Below, piece by piece: positions 26,931 to 35,618 of a stretch of DNA of 64,000 nt. The DNA lies in NCBI GenBank assembly GCA_009885955.1, contig VFJS01000068.1:1-64000 (forward strand), in the 5' to 3' direction. The first letter of the stretch is position 1. Each line of letters opens with the position of its first letter. The notes under the pieces were generated by a model. That model worked only from the letters and a program-made list of their open reading frames with translations. It ran no database searches and was not told the DNA's origin. The position numbers and the translations under genes are program-made. Source of the DNA: Spirochaetia bacterium. GTDB taxonomy: Bacteria; Spirochaetota; UBA4802; UBA5550.

Positions 26931-28253
26931 ATGAAGACGATAAATTTTTCTATGTTCAGAATATCCCGAATAGTATTGTGTATAGCAATTTTTTTATGCC
27001 TTTCACATGTAACCTCGTACTCAAATCCCGATACTATTAATCATTATTTCATTAATGCAGCTCGTATTGCCAGGCCGTCAGTTGTGAGCATAAGCGTATA
27101 TGTAAAAAAAATTTCCGATGAGAAGCCGGTTTACAAAAAAGTTGCCGATGCTACCGGAACCTTAATGTCATCCGATGGACTGATAATTACGAATTATCAT
27201 GTGGTGAGCAAGGGAAATTATTTTGAAATTACCGATTACAATGGAAACGTATATTCAACATTTCCTTTTAATGCAACTGAACAGTTTTTAGCTGATATAA
27301 AAACGGATATCGCAATTCTGAAAATTGATAATAGGATAAACATTGATCTTATTCCGATAAAAACAGGTAATTCCAATGATCTGGCAGTTGGGGAATGGGT
27401 ATTGGCAATTGGAAATCCCTATGGGCTTAACCAGTCAATTACGGGCGGAATAGTTTCATCGAAGGGGAGGGATAATGTCGGGTTTACTGACATTGAGGAT
27501 TTCATCCAGACCGATGTTTCGATAAATCCCGGGAACTCCGGCGGGCCTCTCGTAAATTTGAATGGGGAAATGGTAGGAATAAATACGGCAATAAGGACCG
27601 TCTCAGGAGGATACCAGGGGATAAGTTTTGCCATACCATCAAATATAGTCCAGCGGACCTATAATGATCTGATTGCATATGGGAGGGTAAGACGCGGATG
27701 GCTCGGGTTCATTGCCAGGGAGAAAAAAATTTCGGGGAGAAGCGGCGCTTCTATTGTTGAAATTATTTCTGTGACAAAAAATTCACCTGCAATGGCTGCG
27801 GGTATAAAGAAGGGTGATATAATAAAAAAAATTAATGGGGCTGAAATAAATTCGCTTGGGGCCCTTATTAAATATGTTGCAAATATGCAAATCGGTTCAA
27901 AGATGTATCTGGCCACTGCAAGGGACGGAAAAATTATTGATTTCAAGTTTGTGCTGCGTGAACAGAATGAATATAAAAAAATCCGCAGCAGTCTCATCAG
28001 GCTCTTTGAATTATATGGTATAGAAATTGAGGAAAATGCCGAATCAGACAACCTGATAATTTCTTATATTTCCCCTAATAAGTTGACCTATATGCTGAGA
28101 AATGGCGATATTGTGTATTCAATAAATAACTTCAGGGTTTATACCCTCGAGGATTTTATTGAAAAATTCAACAGGGCGGAGATGAAAATATTAAAATTTC
28201 AGATAATAAGAAATTTTAAAATGTTTGAAATTAATCTGGATGATTATAATTGA
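26931..28253 (+). CDS. HtrA/Deg-family periplasmic serine protease
   Basis: The protein is 440 aa from ATG 26931; the ORF track begins at 26886, which would give an overly long n-region before the signal peptide SRIVLCIAIFLCLSHVTS. The catalytic triad is complete in this numbering: H90 (TNYHVVS), D126 (KTDIAIL), S203 (NPGNSGGP). A PDZ domain (~300-360, SPAMAAGIKKGDIIKKING) follows, then a divergent second PDZ-like tail. It should act as an envelope chaperone-protease in protein quality control. No ribosome binding site is obvious at any of the three possible starts. It converges with the next gene, 5 bp away. Confidence 0.93.
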   Translation: MKTINFSMFRISRIVLCIAIFLCLSHVTSYSNPDTINHYFINAARIARPSVVSISVYVKKISDEKPVYKKVADATGTLMSSDGLIITNYHVVSKGNYFEITDYNGNVYSTFPFNATEQFLADIKTDIAILKIDNRINIDLIPIKTGNSNDLAVGEWVLAIGNPYGLNQSITGGIVSSKGRDNVGFTDIEDFIQTDVSINPGNSGGPLVNLNGEMVGINTAIRTVSGGYQGISFAIPSNIVQRTYNDLIAYGRVRRGWLGFIAREKKISGRSGASIVEIISVTKNSPAMAAGIKKGDIIKKINGAEINSLGALIKYVANMQIGSKMYLATARDGKIIDFKFVLREQNEYKKIRSSLIRLFELYGIEIEENAESDNLIISYISPNKLTYMLRNGDIVYSINNFRVYTLEDFIEKFNRAEMKILKFQIIRNFKMFEINLDDYN

Positions 28254-28257
28254 TATC

Positions 28258-28887
28258 CTACTTCCTTTTCCTTGCATATTCCTTCATGTATTCATCTATA
28301 AGGCTTTTATTTTTTTGTTCCTTATTTTCATCATCTTCTCTTACAGGTTTCAGTTTTCTGTTGAAAAAGTTTGAAAACGTTTCAGCAGGTTTTATAAAAA
28401 TTTTAATTAACGAACTGAAAAAACCGCTGAGGCCGTTTACAATTTTTTTTAGAATTGAAACTTTGCCACCCGATGCCGATGTGGATATATATGCCTTTGT
28501 GGATGATATTGTTGAATCCAGTGTTGACATGGTGGCAGAGGCAACTTTCCCGGCAGCCATCGATAATTGCCTTCCATACATGGCAGGTATGGGATTGGGT
28601 TCATTGCTTAATATAACTGAAGGGGCGCTCGATACTCTTTTCGGCAGTCTTTTCCAGAAAATTACTGTTGACCTGGACTCATCTGCCCCCCTGTCAATTG
28701 CATACAATATAATGTAATACATGTACATGAAGAAATTATAAAAGATAAGGTAGAAGGCGGCCCAAATTTCAAAAAAGGCCCATAATGCTTCATAGAGGAT
28801 TTTAAAGAAATCAACTATCTTAAAAAAAAATTTAAATATATTATCAACTGCAGAATTGTAAAATTGTTTTACAATAGTATAATTCAT
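28258..28887 (-). CDS. Hypothetical aromatic-rich membrane protein
   Basis: The 209-aa protein starts at ATG 28887 with GGAG 6-7 bp upstream. An extended aromatic hydrophobic stretch covers residues ~15-62 (FFKIVDFFKILYEALWAFFEIWAAFYLIFYNFF), probably one or two membrane helices. A Ser/Thr/Ala-rich middle and a basic, Lys/Arg/Glu-rich C-terminus follow. No family was recognised. It converges with the HtrA gene, ending 5 bp away. A membrane-linked scaffold is possible; function is unknown. Confidence 0.6.
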   Translation of the reverse strand: MNYTIVKQFYNSAVDNIFKFFFKIVDFFKILYEALWAFFEIWAAFYLIFYNFFMYMYYIILYAIDRGADESRSTVIFWKRLPKRVSSAPSVILSNEPNPIPAMYGRQLSMAAGKVASATMSTLDSTISSTKAYISTSASGGKVSILKKIVNGLSGFFSSLIKIFIKPAETFSNFFNRKLKPVREDDENKEQKNKSLIDEYMKEYARKRK

Positions 28888-29028
28888 ATTTTACTCCGGA
28901 TTGTATAATTGCTTATATTAAATTTTTCGGTAAAAAGCGTAAAGAAAAATTAAAAAATTTTTGTAATTAGTTGAAAATTTCATATTATCTGATTTTTTAT
29001 TTTGGATACAAGAGAACTACTGATATTG

Positions 29029-30381
29029 TTATAAATCAACTAGTTCATCCAGCTCTTTCAAAATCGATGAATTTGAGATAACAGCCTTTTCATTGTTATG
29101 CTCTGGAATTACCTCCATATCAGTATCTTCAACATCCATTTTATTAGCAGTTTCTTCAGCAGCAGGTTTTGCCGGTTCCTCTTCAAGATAAAGGTTATCT
29201 CTTGACCTGTAAAATCTTGCCTTTGCCGATATTGCACTTGGGTCGTTTATTATAATCTGCCCGAAATTGAATTCAAGATTGCTGTCATTAAGTAGATTTT
29301 TCATGATGTTTTCGGTTTTTACATGAACAAGGTCGGTCATATTCAGGAGCTCATCGATCCCGAAACTGAATGTATGCGGCTTATTGCTTTTCAGAGAAAT
29401 ATTATCTTCAATAAGTTTATTTTCCAGAAAGGCATAAATTTTTGTAAACGGTTTTTTATGAGTAAGGGCTTCAAGCCTTATGTAGGTAAACCAGACTCTT
29501 TTACTTATGGATAGGAAGATCCGGTTTAAAATTTGAGGTGTTTTGTCAAAAAGGCTTAAAAAGCTGTTTTTATTTATCGGCAGGATTACTGACACTCCAT
29601 AGCTGATTGCTGTTGCATTTCTCGGTTTATTGGATACAATAGCAAGCTCCCCGAATATATCGCCTTCTTTCAACACTGAAAGCATGATTTCCACATTATC
29701 TTTGTTTTTTACAATTTTTACCTTCCCCTTTTTGATAATGAACAGCTCGTTCCCGGGTTCATTTTCACAGAATATTATCTGCTTATCCACATATTCGTTG
29801 TATATACCGGTTTTCATGGGCTCAGATATTTTTCTCAGGCCGGTACTTTCAATTTTTAAAATTTTATCCCTTGCCTCTTTAACAAATTTGTTTTCCGGAT
29901 ACATTTGTATAAATCTATGAAAGATATAATATGAATTGGAATAATTATTTTCGTTATAGTAATATTCTCCAAGTTTATAGAGCTTGAAGTCTGTGGAAAA
30001 TATATCCTTTGACTGTTCAAGCGAAAATATAAGGTTATCATAAGCCCTCAGCTCATCCGCATAGTAATTGAGGAGCTTGAATGCTATTTCGGAATTTTTC
30101 TGAAGCAATGTGATGAACCTGTTTTTTGGAATTATTATTACCGATGTGTCAACTTTTGCCCTTGATGTTTCATTACGGGGACGGTTTATTAAAGCGGAAA
30201 TAAATCCGAATATATCACCCTTCTTTGCCGATTCCTTGTTTAATTTGATATACTGGTTTGAACTGCTGAACTCCACCTCTCCATTTTCAATAATGTAAAC
30301 ACTATCGCTATCTTCTTCGCCTTCGATATAGATATATGTTCCTTTCTTGTAGAAAGTAATATTTTTATTTTTTCCGAACAT
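29029..30381 (-). CDS. Two-domain cyclic-nucleotide-binding protein with TPR linker
   Basis: The 450-aa protein has an N-terminal cNMP-binding fold (~8-110: GDIFGFISALINRPRNETSRA), a TPR-like linker (~140-180: YKLGEYYYNENNYSNSYYIFHRFIQMYPENKF) and a second cNMP-binding fold (~195-300: GDIFGELAIVSNKPRNATAIS). A winged-helix-like segment follows (~300-375). The phosphate-binding cassette is the degenerate RPRNET/KPRNAT form that lacks the usual Arg-Ala-Ala arrangement, so cAMP or cGMP binding is not certain. The acidic tail ends in LDELVDL. The architecture resembles spirochaetal Crp-like regulators, but a DNA-binding HTH is not clear. Confidence 0.8.
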   Translation of the reverse strand: MFGKNKNITFYKKGTYIYIEGEEDSDSVYIIENGEVEFSSSNQYIKLNKESAKKGDIFGFISALINRPRNETSRAKVDTSVIIIPKNRFITLLQKNSEIAFKLLNYYADELRAYDNLIFSLEQSKDIFSTDFKLYKLGEYYYNENNYSNSYYIFHRFIQMYPENKFVKEARDKILKIESTGLRKISEPMKTGIYNEYVDKQIIFCENEPGNELFIIKKGKVKIVKNKDNVEIMLSVLKEGDIFGELAIVSNKPRNATAISYGVSVILPINKNSFLSLFDKTPQILNRIFLSISKRVWFTYIRLEALTHKKPFTKIYAFLENKLIEDNISLKSNKPHTFSFGIDELLNMTDLVHVKTENIMKNLLNDSNLEFNFGQIIINDPSAISAKARFYRSRDNLYLEEEPAKPAAEETANKMDVEDTDMEVIPEHNNEKAVISNSSILKELDELVDL

Positions 30382-30390
30382 GAGAAAATA

Positions 30391-30939
30391 TTACATCCAG
30401 TATACTTGCAAATTTTTTTTGAGCTGTGACGCTGTTTCCGCATTGACAAACACTTCAACAAGTTTCAGAGAAAAGGGTATGGCGCAGCCCGGCCCCTTTC
30501 CGGTTATGACCCTGTCATCGGCAACCACAGTATCCGGGAGGTGGATGCCGTCGTTGATTTCATTTTCATATCCGGGGAAACAGGTAAATTTTTTTCCTTT
30601 CAGAACACCGGCTTCATTAAGGGCGATGGGGGCTGCGCATATTGCAGTCGCATATCCTCCTTTGCCGTAGATATCCCTGATGGCTGAAATTATCTTACCA
30701 TTTTCCTTCAGGTTTTTGCTACCGGGCATTCCCCCGGGAAGGACTATTGCCCCGAAATCGGCTGAACTGATATCATCCATGGATTTGTCAGCAAAAACCT
30801 CTATATCATGGGATCCCCTTACCGGATTTTGACTGATATGAACTGTTGTAACATGTATCTTTGCTCTTCTCAGAACATCAATTATTGTTATTGCCTCAAT
30901 TTCTTCAAACCCTTCTGCAAGCGGTACCAGCACTTTCAT
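30391..30939 (-). CDS. DJ-1/PfpI-family protein
   Basis: The 182-aa protein has the DJ-1 nucleophile elbow with C101 in ATAICAAP and the conserved Glu in GFEEIE (~E15). The family signatures VLPGG and GYGKGG are also present. Relatives (YajL, PARK7, ThiJ type) act as glyoxalases/deglycases or covalent chaperones against oxidative and aldehyde stress. It sits 9 bp beyond the 5' end of the cNMP protein in the same direction, so a shared transcript is likely. The ribosome binding site GGGAGA precedes the ATG at 30939. Confidence 0.9.
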   Translation of the reverse strand: MKVLVPLAEGFEEIEAITIIDVLRRAKIHVTTVHISQNPVRGSHDIEVFADKSMDDISSADFGAIVLPGGMPGSKNLKENGKIISAIRDIYGKGGYATAICAAPIALNEAGVLKGKKFTCFPGYENEINDGIHLPDTVVADDRVITGKGPGCAIPFSLKLVEVFVNAETASQLKKNLQVYWM

Positions 30940-31018
30940 GATTGTCTCTCCCGATGTTGATAAAATATATCATATACAGAATTAGGACTAAACCTGATAT
31001 AAAAATTAAAATTTTCTC

Positions 31019-32128
31019 TTATTTTCCTGCCTGATTGCTTTTTATCTGAACCAGCTTGTTCTTCAGATCTTCCTCAAGTTTTTTAAGTTCAACTTCAGCA
31101 TCTTTCCTTTTTATCTTGCCGTCTTCCTGAATTTTTAGTGTCTCTTCAATTGTCTCTATAAGATTTTTATGAACGGTTTTAAGGGTTTCAATTTCAACGA
31201 TGCCCCGCTCAGATTCCTTAGCTACTTCAATGCTGCTGACTTTGAGCATCTCTGAATTCTTTGTGAGAAGGTCATTGGTTGTTTGTGAGACCTCCTTCTG
31301 GAGCTCAACTGCCTTTTTCTGCCTGAACAGGCTTATGGCAATGACAATCTGGTTTTTCCAGAGAGGGATTGTATTGAGGATTGAGCTCTGGATTTTTTCA
31401 ACAAGGGCCTGGTCATTATTCTGTATGAGCCTTATCTGCGGAAGGGCCTGGATTGCAACCATCCTGCTCAGTTTGAGGTCATAAACTTTTTTCTCAAACC
31501 TGTTTATAATCTGGCTCATATCCTGAACCTTCTGGGCGTCCAGAGCGTCCTTGGATGTCTCTGCCTTTGTTCTCAACTCGGGGAGTACTTTTTCACGGAG
31601 CTCTTTGAGCTTCACTTCCCCGGCAATTATGTGGAGTTCAATTTCCTTGAGATAATCGTGGTTTTTATCGTATAGGGTATCGAGCAGTGTTATGTCTTTT
31701 AAAAGCTGCATTCTTCCCTTTGTCAGTTCATCGGTAATTTCATCAATATGCTCACTGATTGTTTCAAACTGGGCTATAAATTTTTTTATTCCGCCGAAAA
31801 GAGATCCAATGAGTGGAATGTTCGCAAGAAATCCCTCGGAAGAGAGAGATTCCACATTCAATCCCTTTACGTTAAGCATGAGGTTAGTCAATGCCTGCCC
31901 GGCAAATCCGGCGTCCTTGGCTCTGACTTCGTTTAAAATAGTATCAGCGAAAGCAGAAACGTTGCTCTGAGCTGCAATTCCGTACTGCACAAGGGCCTGT
32001 GAATCGGTCACATCTATCTGGCCTGCAATATCCTGTATCCTTTTTTTCTCAGCTTCTGAAAATTTATCAAGATTAACTTCATTTTTGGCATCAATTTTTT
32101 CAAGCCCAACAGTTTTTTCCGCTTCCAT
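31019..32128 (-). CDS. TelA/KlaA-family toxic anion resistance protein
   Basis: The 369-aa, fully helical, soluble protein is typical of TelA family size. Motifs include SNVSAFADTILNEVRAKDAG, PLIGSLFGGIKKFIAQFETIS (the signature), LLKDITLLDTLYDKNHDYLKEIELHI and LPQIRLIQNNDQALVEKIQSS. Tellurite resistance is its classical link, but most members work in general envelope or stress responses next to TerD-type proteins, which are not seen here. An excellent ribosome binding site (AGGAGGAAGG) sits before the ATG. Confidence 0.92.
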   Translation of the reverse strand: MEAEKTVGLEKIDAKNEVNLDKFSEAEKKRIQDIAGQIDVTDSQALVQYGIAAQSNVSAFADTILNEVRAKDAGFAGQALTNLMLNVKGLNVESLSSEGFLANIPLIGSLFGGIKKFIAQFETISEHIDEITDELTKGRMQLLKDITLLDTLYDKNHDYLKEIELHIIAGEVKLKELREKVLPELRTKAETSKDALDAQKVQDMSQIINRFEKKVYDLKLSRMVAIQALPQIRLIQNNDQALVEKIQSSILNTIPLWKNQIVIAISLFRQKKAVELQKEVSQTTNDLLTKNSEMLKVSSIEVAKESERGIVEIETLKTVHKNLIETIEETLKIQEDGKIKRKDAEVELKKLEEDLKNKLVQIKSNQAGK

Positions 32129-32629
32129 ATTCCTTCCTCCTGTATTTTATCAAGAAATTGATTTTCATATTAATATTTCATAATAATAATCATTTTACAG
32201 GATGATAAAGAATTTTTCAACAATTTTAAAATGAAAATCCGTTAAATGAACCATTTTTACGTACTTCCGGTGAATTTAACGGGAAATGTGATATAAAAGA
32301 GTTATCTTCTACATTCTTCTTGTTAGATAGCATTCATTACTAAAAAGTAGTATTCATAACAAATCAGAGATTCAACCAGAAGATCTGTCTTAATCAATGT
32401 GCCATCAAGGTCACAAAATAAATATTGTATAGTCTTACTGGTCATTCCATTATATTTTCATATATTTTTTTTTACTTCTATAATTGGGAACATTTGATAA
32501 TATGAAAAAAGTTTTCTAAGTTTTTTCATTACAATAGAAGATTTATACATTAGCATTTTTTTTATTACGATTATCATATGAATCTGAGCTTACTTGAGTC
32601 TAAACTTGAAATAATTCAAATTAAAATTA
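32129..32629. other. Non-coding gap with a phosphatase remnant
   Basis: This 500-bp A/T-rich gap holds only the HAD fragment listed at 32323-32445. The rest (32129-32322 and 32446-32629) shows no ORF, hairpin with T-run or RNA gene that I can support. Confidence 0.5.
32323..32445 (-). pseudogene. N-terminal fragment of a HAD phosphatase (HAD-UbiA type)
   Basis: Forty codons read MTSKTIQYLFCDLDGTLIKTDLLVES, the start of HAD-superfamily phosphatases with the DxDGT nucleophile motif. This exact style (DLDGTLIKTDLL) is typical of the HAD domain fused to UbiA prenyltransferases that make polyprenyl-phosphate sugars. The frame ends 14 residues later in an unrelated tail. Only the first ~26 residues of a normal ~480-residue protein remain. 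Confidence 0.55.
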
Positions 32630-33895
32630 TTACTCAGAGACATCCTTGTTTAACCGAGTCATAATTAATTTATTACTGGGGTCTTCAGAATATATAAATA
32701 ATTTATATATAAAAAATATATAGTATATAATAATAAAAAAAGAAAATCCAATTGTTATATCAAAATTAAGTAACATTCTGATTTGTTGCGGTATTCCATT
32801 CCCATCGTACCCATAAAAAATGAAAAGATTAATATTATAAAATAAACCAGTTATAATTAGAATAATAAGATTATTTTTATCAAGATAATATAAAAACAAG
32901 CTTATCAATACTAATATATGCATATGATTTTCATGGACTCCTTTATTAATCACAAAGTAAGTTAAGAAAGCCCCGTATAGGAATAGTAAAAATACTTCAA
33001 ATTTTTTTTCCTTCATATAAAAATATTTGATTAATAATACTAAATATAAAATTGCAAAGGATATTTTTAAAATAGTATGAAATATTGTTTTATCCCAAAT
33101 GACTGTTGCTAATATTAAATTTTGGCCTGCAATTTTTTCTGGGGAAACAAGTTCTATAATATAAGTTATCACCCATCCGATATTCATTCCTTGTCCTGAT
33201 AAAGGAGTATTCCCGAACGCCCTTTTAAATGATTTAATATAGGGCATTCCATAGACTACGAAAATAAATGAATGAATAAGAATAATTGGAATTATAACAT
33301 TAAATAAAATCTTTTTAATTTTGATCAGGGTGACATTATAAATAGAATCGATTTGTATCAGATGAATTACAACAAAAGGGAATAGAATAAAAACCTGCAT
33401 TTTAATTAATGATGCAATAGAAAAAAACAAAATAGCCATTTTACAATTATTTTTATTGATAAAATGAAAGCTAAGAATTAGAAAGGGAGTATAATATATA
33501 TCATGATACTGCAAAGCAACACTATTCAAAATGAAAAATACATATAATAAAATAGCAATCCAGAAATTACGAGTAACAAAATAAATAATTATTACTGATA
33601 AAAATAGAAAAAAATACATCGATAACTTTATTCCCATAAGAGGTGATGAAGCAATCGAGGAAAAAAGAAAAAAAATCAAAGAACCGAATGGAGGTTGTAC
33701 ACTTCTATCAATAGCATATCCTTTAATTATACCATGTGTTTCAACATTTTTTATCCATGATAACCAAATGCTGACATCTATAGTTCCTGAAGTATTAAAA
33801 AAAATTAGACTGCTAAATGATAATAAAATAATTAAAAATATTTTTTCACTATTTTCTTTAGCTAAACTAAAAATCATTTTCATTATCCGTTTCAA
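32630..33895 (-). CDS. GT-C-type polytopic membrane glycosyltransferase
   Basis: The 421-aa protein has about 11-12 TM helices. It has a GT-C-like first loop (GTIDVSIWLSWIKNVETHG, QPPFG) and a late HENHMHIL motif seen in several bacterial GT-C enzymes that use polyprenyl-phosphate sugar donors. It is strikingly A/T-rich (Ile/Phe/Asn/Lys) compared with neighbours such as amtB, which suggests horizontal origin. It lies next to a HAD-UbiA-like remnant, whose intact relatives make polyprenyl sugar donors. It may decorate lipid-linked glycans. Whether it is still useful without donor genes is unclear. Confidence 0.65.
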   Translation of the reverse strand: MKRIMKMIFSLAKENSEKIFLIILLSFSSLIFFNTSGTIDVSIWLSWIKNVETHGIIKGYAIDRSVQPPFGSLIFFLFSSIASSPLMGIKLSMYFFLFLSVIIIYFVTRNFWIAILLYVFFILNSVALQYHDIYYTPFLILSFHFINKNNCKMAILFFSIASLIKMQVFILFPFVVIHLIQIDSIYNVTLIKIKKILFNVIIPIILIHSFIFVVYGMPYIKSFKRAFGNTPLSGQGMNIGWVITYIIELVSPEKIAGQNLILATVIWDKTIFHTILKISFAILYLVLLIKYFYMKEKKFEVFLLFLYGAFLTYFVINKGVHENHMHILVLISLFLYYLDKNNLIILIITGLFYNINLFIFYGYDGNGIPQQIRMLLNFDITIGFSFFIIIYYIFFIYKLFIYSEDPSNKLIMTRLNKDVSE

Positions 33896-34200
33896 AATTC
33901 AGGGGCAAGGGTGAAAATATTCGAATTGAAAAAATAAAGTACTATCCTGAAACAGAATGTGTATATATAAACAAAGACAAATATTTTGATGGGATAACCG
34001 GTGAGGTCTGGAATTATCATATAGGGGGTTATCAGGTTCTTGAAAAATATCTGAAAGGCCGCAAAGACAGGTTGATGGATGACCCAAGGCATTATTGTTA
34101 TATGGCCATAGCCATTGCAAAGACAATGGAAATACAGCTGGAAATTGATAGATATTATGAAGATGTTGAAAAAAATATTATTATGTTTCCGAATCCCTGA
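33883..34200 (+). pseudogene. C-terminal remnant of a type ISP restriction-modification enzyme
   Basis: A continuous plus-strand frame, missed by the track because it has no start, reads ...YPETECVYINKDKYFDGI then EVWNYHIGGYQVLEKYLKGRKDR and ends in a stop at 34200. This is the characteristic C-terminus of type ISP restriction enzymes and related N6-adenine methyltransferases (VYIN..QYFEGVP.EVW.FHIGGYQVCEKWLKDRKGR). About 105 residues remain out of 1000 or more. Its start collides with the opposite-strand GT-C gene, so it was truncated by insertion or deletion. Confidence 0.7.
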
Positions 34201-34231
34201 AAAAAGTTTCGCTATAAATTAAAAGGGGCCT

Positions 34232-34783
34232 TTATATTTTTCCGTAAATTTTAATATGTTCCTGTTCAATTTGATATAGAATAATTGCAAAGAGTCCTAT
34301 AACTTCTTTCATGCAAGTTTTATATTCATCTGGGGAATTAATTAGCCTTTCTTTATGAAATCTAAGTGAACGGTATATGGTGGCTCGAAGATTTATTTCT
34401 ATATGGTCGAATGATTTATCGCTATTTATCAGTAAAGCAAACCCTATATTTAATGCAATAATCTCATTTATTATTTTTGAAATAGCAATTCGCTCGCTTA
34501 GATGTTTGCATTCTACCGGTGGATAATTAAGTATGTAGTGTATCGTAATGGCTGCAACTTTATGACGATCAATGAGGTCGGAAATTCCAAAGTGTTCCTT
34601 CCAGGAAGATAAATCATTATAGTACTGATTAACTGCCTTTTCTATTTGCTTAGGTTTATAATGAAGATATTCTGATGAGAATGTTTCAGGTGATACAATA
34701 GGATCGAGTCCGCTTCTAAAATGTTCTAAAATATCTAGAACAATCTGATCAAGACAATGGAATCGTACATTAATCTTTTCCAT
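34232..34783 (-). CDS. Unknown helical protein with RxxxxH motif, paired with a small upstream gene
   Basis: The 183-aa protein is probably all-helical. The N-terminal half ends FGISDLIDRHKVAAITIHYIL and the C-terminal half has YRSLRFHKERL, which contains an R-x4-H motif like that of HEPN ribonucleases. The motif is short and could be chance. It starts inside the preceding 63-aa gene (14-bp overlap), the layout of an antitoxin-toxin or effector-partner pair. It lies in an A/T-rich island with restriction-enzyme remnants, so a defence or TA role is a fair guess. No family was recognised. Confidence 0.55.
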   Translation of the reverse strand: MEKINVRFHCLDQIVLDILEHFRSGLDPIVSPETFSSEYLHYKPKQIEKAVNQYYNDLSSWKEHFGISDLIDRHKVAAITIHYILNYPPVECKHLSERIAISKIINEIIALNIGFALLINSDKSFDHIEINLRATIYRSLRFHKERLINSPDEYKTCMKEVIGLFAIILYQIEQEHIKIYGKI

Positions 34784-34961
34784 TGTTAAGGAACACTCCG
34801 ATGGCTTTCTCGGCTTCCATAATTTCGCTTTCTGCTATACTTTTAGCATTCCGAAGCCAACGATCTTCATCTATTCTGCCATCTGTATTGGGAATATTCA
34901 TTTCATTGAGTTTGTGGATTTGATCATCGCTTAAATTTGTATAATGTAATTTATATGACAT
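34770..34961 (-). CDS. Small acidic protein, partner of the 183-aa gene
   Basis: The protein is 63 aa from ATG 34961; the track begins at a TTG, but ATG 34961 has GGAGG 8 bp upstream. It reads MSYKLHYTNLSDDQIHKLNEM and then an acidic helical region. Its 3' end overlaps the start of the 183-aa gene by 14 bp, so translation is coupled. It may be an antitoxin-like or adaptor protein for the larger one. No family was recognised. Confidence 0.55.
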   Translation of the reverse strand: MSYKLHYTNLSDDQIHKLNEMNIPNTDGRIDEDRWLRNAKSIAESEIMEAEKAIGVFLNNGKD

Positions 34962-35176
34962 GTTTTTATCCTCCAATCAAGAGAATTATTATAATACATT
35001 CTGAATAAAATTAATAAAAATATTTTAAATGAATTGTATACCATAATAATATCAACATAATCAGAAAGTAAATACTTTTTTATTATATAACTTATAAAAA
35101 ATGCATATATTTGTTAATGCTTAAATAAAAATTATATTTTCCCTATTAGAATATCATTTTTTAATAAATTTATTGC

Positions 35177-35201
35177 GGGAGAGACAATGGTTGTCTCTCC
35201 C
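35177..35201 (-). terminator. Hairpin terminator downstream of glnK
   Basis: An 11-bp perfect stem (GGGAGAGACAA / TTGTCTCTCCC) with a TGG loop lies 24 bp beyond the glnK stop. The minus-strand sequence after it is A/T-rich, with a short T-run rather than a long one. Likely a terminator for the amtB-glnK transcript. Confidence 0.7.
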
Positions 35202-35224
35202 TTAAGACCGGATTAAAACCAGCA

Positions 35225-35566
35225 TCAGCCTATGGCGATACTCCCTTTTTCTCCGGTCCGTATCCTTATGCATTCGGCAAGGTCGAAAATGAATATTTTT
35301 CCGTCTCCTATTTCTCCTTCCCTTGCGCCCCTGGTAATTGCCTCGATGGTTCTGTCAAGGAAATCATCATTAACGGCAATTTCGAGTTTCACCTTTCTCA
35401 GCAGGTTGCCCACTTCCTTGACTCCGCGGTACACTTCAGTCATACCCTTCTGCCTTCCGCATCCAAGTACATCGACAACTGTCATGAGATGCACTTCGGC
35501 CTTTTCCAGTTCTTCCTTAACGTTCTCAAGCTTATGAGGCTGAATTATGGCTATTATATATTTCAT
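35225..35566 (-). CDS. glnK: Nitrogen regulatory protein P-II (GlnK-like)
   Basis: The 113-aa P-II protein has the T-loop [12 protein letters not shown], the B-loop GDGKIFIF and the start [14 protein letters not shown]. It senses 2-oxoglutarate and ATP/ADP and blocks the AmtB channel. The T-loop has Tyr46 (EVYRG), but the site of the uridylylated Tyr51 in E. coli (YRGAEYM) reads YRGVKEV. UMP modification at that position is therefore not possible, and control may rest on ligand binding alone. The gene lies downstream of amtB on the same strand, 52 bp apart, with GGAG 7 bp before its ATG. Confidence 0.95.
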   Translation of the reverse strand: MKYIIAIIQPHKLENVKEELEKAEVHLMTVVDVLGCGRQKGMTEVYRGVKEVGNLLRKVKLEIAVNDDFLDRTIEAITRGAREGEIGDGKIFIFDLAECIRIRTGEKGSIAIG

Positions 35567-35618
35567 AGTTTAATCTCCAGATGTTTAATTTTTTTATCAA
35601 TATCAACCGGTTCATGCA

